DNA from: Ctena decussata
Taxonomy: Eukaryota; Mollusca; Bivalvia; Lucinida; Lucinidae
Length of the DNA: 64,000 nucleotides
NCBI GenBank assembly: GCA_963989385.1
Contig: OZ022500.1
Coordinates: 76,566,289-76,630,288 of the forward strand
Reading direction: 5' to 3'
Shown: positions 57,131 to 64,000 of the stretch, one piece after another
How positions within the stretch are numbered: the stretch's first letter is position 1
Layout: each line of letters opens with the position of its first letter
Notes under the pieces: model-generated
Database searches by the model: none
Told to the model about the DNA's origin: nothing
What the model saw: only the letters and a program-made list of their open reading frames with translations
Program-made: the position numbers and the translations under genes

Positions 57131-57606
57131 ATAAAACAGGCAGTGATGAGGTGCAAAGTATACACACTCGCTTGTATTGGCATATTTTCAAGTCTGTTGT
57201 TGTGCAGTTTTAATTTTTAGTGGTGACCAAAAAATATTTTCTTGACTTTCCTATGAAACGTTATTCATATATTTTTGTATTTTTATAAACTAAGATGCCC
57301 AATTCAATTCTATCTCTGACCCAGAAAACCGTGTTTAAATCTCTTGGCCTTTTTTTGAGAAATATCCATTTTTATTTGCCGTATAATTTGCATTTGTCAC
57401 CGGAACATACTTGCTAGTTCAACACAAATTATGCGTCTGTGTACAGGAAAATGTCAATGCAACATTTCGCAAAAAATCACGAAAATGTCAACGGATTTCG
57501 CCACATTACTACCTGTTTGATATGGAGAAATACATTCTTCGTTGGCTGATATGGCTAGTTTGACTGATGGATACGATACATAGTCAAAAAATTGGATAAA
57601 ACGTAG

Positions 57607-57843
57607 CAACAACCTAGCGCGTGTAAACCAGTCCGCCCTATTTGGTGGACTGTTCCGTTTCCTAAAAAGGATGTTCCGGATCTCGATCCAGACAGTGTTA
57701 ACGTTAAATATAGCCTGATTGACTATCGACTTCTTGCCAACCCCCTTGCAATCCTTATTGATGATGTTACCGCGTTATCTCCTATTCAGTGGATAACGTC
57801 GTGTCATAAAAATCGTATGACCACACGTGTAATAACACTTTGA
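57607..57843 (+). other. Unassigned open frame without ATG (possible exon)
   Basis: 78 open codons between stops with protein-like composition, including VPFPKKDVPDLDPDSVNVKY and LIDYRLLANPLAILIDD. There is no start codon in the first two thirds and no recognised domain. The 3' part enters a stem-loop repeat. It could be an exon or transposon-protein fragment; splice sites are not evident. Confidence 0.25.
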
Positions 57844-58053
57844 TGCGTACATGTAACGTCATTGACAACGTCCGTCTTAAAATTTCCTTTTCTTTATAGA
57901 AATAATGTTCATTTTGAAGGCGAAAAAAATCCCTTTTACGAGTCATATGATAAAGAGAATCTTATTCGTGGTCATTTCATATGAAATTTATGAAACTCGC
58001 CGAGGGTTCGTTTCATAAATTTCATATAAAATGACCACTCGTGTAAGATCCTT
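57790..58053 (+). repeat. ACGTC/stem-loop repeat, diverged version of A
   Basis: ACGTC motifs (ATAACGTCG, GTAACGTCATT, ACAACGTCC) precede TCATATGATAAAGAGAATCTT, shared with repeat A. A stem of ATATGAAATTTATGAAACTCG and its inverse follows. Confidence 0.65.
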
Positions 58054-61000
58054 TATTTTCAAAATGACTCAGAATGAGTACAATGATCCCAAAGGATCAG
58101 AAAATATATAATCTGTGGTGATATACGAGGAGACTTGTACGGCCGCCTAAATGCCTGACAGATTTTTTCTGAGTTACATTTTGAGTATTTTTCACCAATT
58201 ATTTTTTAGAAATATTCCCTTGGTGTCTTATTAATGATGACACTTTAAGAAAAATAATCAAAATCTGTCGGACACGTAGGGCTGTCGGACACTAACATAC
58301 GTCTGTTTTCACTCTAATTCAACCCGTTTTGTTTAAAACTGTACAATCATATTTTCAGGGCAATATATTTATGTACATAAACAATTTAGGCCATGAGCCA
58401 GATATGGTTTTCTTCCCCCCAGGGTGAACTTTGTTGACCAAACTTTTCTTAAAGCCCAGCCTCTAAGAAGTATTTTGTAGCATGTTAGCTCTCTGGCGAG
58501 TGGGGTGTTAAGCTGTAGCAGCCTGTTACAAACGTTACCCATTAAAAAATAAATATAAAAAACATAAAATAAAAATTATCAAATATTATAAAAAAAATAG
58601 AAGTCACTTTCCTATGTTTAAAGTTATAGTAGAGTCTAATAGAACAATCCAATAACTAAAAGTTATGGTGTTTGACAGGTCACTTTAGCCTACATGGTGT
58701 CATATACGTGACATTTGCCTTTACACTTCATTAAAATTGCTATTTCCATCCAAAATACTTTCTTTTTGTAAGTTACTCCTTTACAATTAGACCATATATT
58801 TGTTACTGTATTAAAGACAATTTATTGATCTTTTCAGATCTGCAAAAAAAGTTATTATCCTATCTTGTATACTTTGGGAGAAATAGGATGTTTAACACAA
58901 TACCCCTTATAAATGTTCCATATTACAATTATCACTTTCTGTATAATTCAAGTGCTTGAACTACACTGTATGAATTAAAAAAAAAAAAAAAAACAGTAAA
59001 AGGTAATATTGAATATTCCAGCATATCTTAACAGCTAGGAAGAGTTCCACAATATTTTGAACGCATTTTAGTCTGCCATAATGATCGATTATATACGTTA
59101 CCGAGGGCTATTTTTGTTAAACTCATATAATTTGACGATAGAATCATTTTATTTTCGTTGGTAGCAGTTTCTTCATAAAAATCTTTTAATATAAAAGAAA
59201 AAATGCATTCTGGTTTATTATCTATGATAAGTTATTACTAGTAGTAAACGTAAATAACATTAACATTTAAAATATTTCATTATAATACCTTTAATCAGGT
59301 TTTTTCCTACTGTCACATAAAAAACAATAACATATATAAGTCTGGGTGTTCTTATGATATATTGTGTACTTGGACCTAGCAACACTCCTCTCAGTTATTA
59401 CTTTAAGGGATTCATGAGGTTTGTTTTATACATGATTAAACACAGTATACTACAAATTGTAATGTTAAGGTCATTGACATATTCTGCACATGTAAAATGT
59501 TTTCTTGCTGGCAACTTCGTTATAATATCAAAAATAAAAGTATTTCATAATGGCATTGCCCAGTTTGTTTCTTTTACAATTTGTACATTTGAGTTCTAAA
59601 GACAGTAACATACGTGAAATTTTGTTATATACAACTTAAAATAAAATAAACAAAAAAACACATCAGGAAAGATAAAAAAGATAAAGCCGCAGCTAAGCCA
59701 GCATAGATTTTGCATATAGGGCTCGAATAAGATGATATACAATCAGTTTGATAACATTAAAAGCTAAGCGCTTTTGACGTGTTTAGTATAAAATTATAAA
59801 ATAATCAGTAATTAACAATGCAAATGGAGAACCACCTTGTTTATTGACAGGATTTGGTATAGTTTTTACGTGCCCACTGAAAAAACTATAAAGCAGAACA
59901 GTAAACTTGAAGATTGAAGACTTAAGCCAAATACAGTTCTGCATCAAAGCTAATGTAGATTTTTGCTGGCAGGGTATATTTACTTTTTGTAAGACTATCG
60001 TATATTTTACGTTACCAAGGGGAACAACATTGCTGAGTAACAGTTAAGAAACAAACTTAAAAAAAAAAAAAAAAATAATGGTAGTGTCAATACATTGCTT
60101 TATTTAGTTGATTTATGCAACTTAAAATACTGTGTCAGTCAGGAGTTTGGGAGAATAGTATCAGAAACATTTAATACAGAAAAGAGACACTGGCAGTTTC
60201 CTAGCATACTGTAGCAATCTATAAATGCTATGTTTAAGATGATCTATATTTCTATGCTTTTGTTTCTTTCTCTTTAAAGTCTAGCTACTTTTGATCATCT
60301 CTTAAAGAATCTAACTACATTCAACCATCAATTAAAACATCTATTCACCAAAGAACATAAATATACGTTTAGTTGGACAAAAATGCTTTTTTTCAGGAAC
60401 AGTGTTCCAGTAGCTCTGCACACATAATGAAATGTTAAATGAAAATGACAGAATATATTAATGTTGGTCCTGACTGTTCAGATATCTATGAGCAAATCTT
60501 AATTGTTCTCCTTCAGAATGTATTCGCCTACACTGTAGTCATGCATTGCAGCATAATAATGGGGGAAAAAAAGAAAAGAAAAACCGAAAAAGTAACGTGT
60601 ACAACCTATTTATTGCGAGTTATAGATTCTTCATTTCCGATATCTTAAACTAGCAATACAGTATTTCTAAAGAGCAAATAATCAAACAATAGAAATAGTG
60701 CATACCTATATATGCCAAGGAAGGGTTAACCTAAATAACTTACTGCATTTGATCTCTGTGACCTTGTATTACCATACTGTTTACTTTTTAGCAATAATTA
60801 TGGTTGAAAACTGCTTATTTATGATATCTTACTGCTTGGTTTAAACAATATTTTATTCATAGATTTTATACATACATATGAATAATACAATGAAGCAATA
60901 CAGAATCTGACAGTAAGCGTAATGCTTATATGTAAGTCATCTCCTGAATTGTCATCTTACTGCTTATCTTATCATCTTTGTCCAAATATGTTAAATAATG

Positions 61001-61400
61001 TTAGGGAATACAGCATTTTGGCAATATCCAAACAACAATTTTAGTTGCTTACATATTGAAAAATTATCTGACTGAAATTTGTATTTCGTAACATCTTTAG
61101 TCCTTGATAGTAACAACAAGTGGGAATAAAACTATGGGGTTTGCAAAATTACCTGACCAGTTAAATATTTGTAACAACATAATGAAAAATAGAACTCCTG
61201 AACAAGCTGATGACAGAATGATGTATGCGTTATAAAGTATGTCACTTTCCATCAGCCTTATATTTTCACATTGTTGATAGTTTGTTACATTTCTTGCATG
61301 CAATCCTTTGGCGAAAATATTCAAACATAAGGAGATCTATTAGTATTCCAAATAGATGACTAAATTTGGGATGTTTCAAATGACGTAGGTTGTTGCTCTT
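58054..61400. other. AT-rich region; no gene recognised
   Basis: Several A tracts (for example 58978-58993, 60060-60075) and short ORFs (59354-59599, 60439-60648) without motif. A long 3' UTR or intron is possible but nothing supports it directly. Confidence 0.35.
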
Positions 61401-61405
61401 GTTAT

Positions 61406-61996
61406 CAGTCTGGGGACCTACGGTTTTCCGTCACGCACATTTGTGATGGTCAGCCATAATTCTTACATTGTTCAGTCCAACTCACTAAAATGGCCATTTA
61501 ACTCACTTGCAGCAGTCAGTATGGCCTGTCTAAGCTTAAAATTGAGATTTGGTAAAGCCCTTAATTATTCTCAGTATAAACAGTCTGTATTTTGGTTATT
61601 TCTACAGAATTATGGTCAAAATTAGTTAAATATTGGTGTGTATTTGGCTGGTTTTATTTCCAAGGAAAACACATTTTTACTTTCTTTCTTTTTCTATTCT
61701 TTTACAATCAAAATAGTTTCGCAACAGATGCTAATTGTGTGAGTTACTCAAGGTTTTGCACCCGTTACTCAGTTGAAAAGTACTTGAGGGTTTTTGGTTT
61801 TGTTATGGTCAGCCATAACACCAGAAGAAACTAACAATAAGGCTTTCCATCACGTTTCATCCTTCGGACATGTAGTGACATCTTGTGGTAAATATCTAAG
61901 TAATTATCTTATGGTAAGTCATTATGTCAGTTCATTTAAAGTGCATGGTTAACCATCACAAAGGTGCGTGATGGAAACCCATAAGTCCCCAGACTG
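61406..61996. mobile_element. 591 bp TIR element with 5 bp target duplication
   Basis: Left end CAGTCTGGGGACCTACGG and right end, inverted, CAGTCTGGGGACTTATGG. The TIRs extend about 50 bp through TCACGCACATTTGTGATGGT. It is flanked by GTTAT on both sides (61401-61405 and 61997-62001). The interior has no transposase motif. The superfamily is not clear. Confidence 0.85.
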
Positions 61997-62750
61997 GTTA
62001 TATAGTAGTCTTAGCTTATATCTACATGCACTCTAGTCAATGGCAGTTTCTCTAAAACTGTTCTGTCATACTTTCCGAGCTTTTGGAGAGGACGGGGCTC
62101 ATCCCTCGACCTGTGAAAACGTTGCAAAATCAACTCTTTTGTTTTTGTTCGTGTGATAAGATGTGAAAGCCACATTTCCTTTTTTAAGAATTCCATTATA
62201 GATGAATAACAAAATGTAAAACACTAAAGCGAACGAAAGGTCAAGCTATACTTAACTTTGTAGACTTTGAGTTTTATGCTGATGACATAGATTTCAACCA
62301 TAAAAGTCATTGTTTTCTCCGAAACCAATTAATTTATGACCTAAATAGACGGTCCAATGAAAACTAATCGGAAGTGTAATTCACTTCCGTTATGAATATG
62401 TAGTTCCGATTGCATCTGCATGAAACACAATAATATACAACATAAAGGAAGTACGAGTAATTATAAAACAATAAAAATGGCATCTAGAGGGAGATCAAGG
62501 TAAAAGGTCAGAAGCTGTATTAACAGTTCGATTTATGGATATCTTGATTCAAGAACAGCTCTAAATTATGGATTTTTGTTTGTCGATAATCGATCGTTGG
62601 GTATCACAAATCAAGATGAGTAATGGGTATCCATAAATCGCATATTAGGAATATGCATCCACAAATCGAATTATTAATTCCAAAAGAAAATCGCATAATT
62701 GAAATCTATTTATTTATAGCAAAACGGCATCCTTTAAAACATTCAACCTG
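61997..62750. other. No gene recognised
   Basis: Short ORFs only. Confidence 0.4.
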
Positions 62751-64000
62751 ATTTATTGCACAACCCGCAGGCTTGCACTATAATCACTGTGTGAGTCCGT
62801 CCGTCCGTCCGTCCGTCAACAGTAAGCGAAGACCGTTATCAGTTAGCGAAAACGCTTATAACTCTTGAACCGCACGGGATATTTTGACAAAACTTTGCAT
62901 ACTTATACATGTCAACATTGTCTAACGACTCGCATGCATAACAACCGTATTTGATGGACGAGGCTTTGTTGAGCACAAGTTGAAAATTTACGGCCAACTA
63001 CTGAAAATACTCATAACTCTTGAACACCGTCGTAAATATGGTTCAAATTTTGTTTGCTTATGTATTTTAACATAGTCCAGCCACCGGCATGCAAAACAGT
63101 GACGAGGTTTCACCGACCATCAATTTTGCTGGTCGAGCTCTTTTATTGAAAATGCTCATAACTCTTGGACCGCTTGGTATATTTGCTTCAAATTTTGTAT
63201 ACCAATGTAATTTAACATTTCCCAGCCTCTAGTATGCAAAAAAGTGCCGAGGCTTCACCGAGCATCAATTTGGCCGGTCGAGCCCTTTTATTGAAAATGC
63301 TCATAACTCTTGAACCGCTTGGTATGTTTGCTTCAAATTTTGTATACTTATGTAATTTAACATTGCCCAGCCACTGGTATGCAAAACAGTGACGAGGCTT
63401 CACCGAGCATCAATTTGGCTGGTCGAGCTCTTTTATTGAAAACGCTCATAACTCTTGAACCGCTTGGTATATTTGCTTCAAATTTTGTATACTTATGTAA
63501 TTTAATATTGCCCAGCCTATGGTATGCAAATCAGTGACGAGGCTTCACCAAAAATCAATTTGGCCGGTCGAGCTCTTTTATTGAAAATGCTCATTACTGT
63601 TGGACCGCTTGGTATATTTGCTTCAAATTTGTATACTTAAGTAATTTAACCAGTCACTGGTATGCAAAACTTCTTATTGGACAACCCGCAGGTTTGCACT
63701 ATAATCACTGTGTGAGTCCGTCCGTCCGTCCGTCATCAGTTAGCGAAAAAGCTTATAACTCTTGAACCGCATTCTATATTTTGATAAAATTTTGCATACT
63801 TATACAGGTCAACATTATCCAACGACTCGCATGCATAACCGTCTTTTTTGATGGACGGGGCTTTGCTGAGCACAAGTTGAAAATTTACGATCAAGTAATG
63901 AAAATGCTCATAACTCTTGAACCCCGTGGTATATATGGTTCAAATTTTGTATACTTATGTATGTTAACATTGTCCAGCCACCGGCATGCAAAACGGTGAC
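62751..64000. repeat. Higher-order satellite (145 bp monomers in an ~897 bp block)
   Basis: ATAACTCTTG-type landmarks at 62861, 63016, 63161, 63306, 63451 and 63596 give spacings of 155, then 145 four times. The block leader (ACAACCCGCAGG, GTCCGTCCGTCC, AGTTAGCGAAAA) recurs at about 62760 and 63680, restarting the series at 63758 and 63913 (again 155). The array continues past the window end. Confidence 0.92.

Noticed and set aside
62751..64000. CRISPR-like array
   Set aside because: Units are 145-155 bp, contiguous and without unique spacers; the context is eukaryotic satellite DNA.

Overview
The window looks like repeat-dense metazoan DNA, most likely from a marine bivalve. It is AT-rich and intron-like, and almost all of its coding traces are decayed transposon proteins. 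These include a DIRS-order tyrosine-recombinase retroelement, two Tc1-type transposases, a jockey/CR1-like LINE and another reverse transcriptase. Many short palindromic elements recur several times. The taxon is an inference from this repeat mix; no conserved host marker gene is visible.

The main host signal is a small family of secreted, cationic, cysteine-rich peptides. Two members are intact: 16714-17004 (+, 96 aa) and 38651-38953 (-, 100 aa). A third copy at 27602-27889 (-) is the same length but carries two nonsense codons. All three share a signal peptide, a CRY motif at the first cysteine, a GXC-X6-C core and a C-terminal CxC. All three begin 14-24 nt after an AG splice acceptor, so an upstream non-coding exon is likely. 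Candidate TATA plus first-exon plus donor modules lie upstream of the two intact genes (9477-9566 + and 41213-41297 -). I do not recognise the family; a defence-peptide role is inferred from the signal peptide, charge and cysteine pattern.

Layout. 0-9 kb: reverse transcriptase relic, a 1.45 kb palindrome, a Tc1 copy and a DIRS-like element (4.8-9.0 kb, minus). 9-18 kb: candidate exon 1, a palindromic repeat, a second Tc1 copy, a LINE with a nested Tc1-type MITE, then peptide gene 1. 21.4-33.0 kb: two oppositely oriented copies of a composite repeat whose outer ends match as terminal inverted repeats; the spacer holds the peptide pseudogene and several MITEs. 33-42 kb: microsatellites, degenerate tandem repeats and peptide gene 2, with a palindromic MITE ending 6 bp from its stop codon. 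42-58 kb: tandem arrays, inverted-repeat elements and repeats combining ACGTC motifs with a stem-loop. 58-62 kb: AT-rich sequence with one clean TIR/TSD element. 62.7-64 kb: a higher-order satellite running off the window end.

Nothing resembles an operon or prokaryotic system. The functional unit, if there is one, is the dispersed peptide gene family, whose introns and flanks have been filled by transposons.
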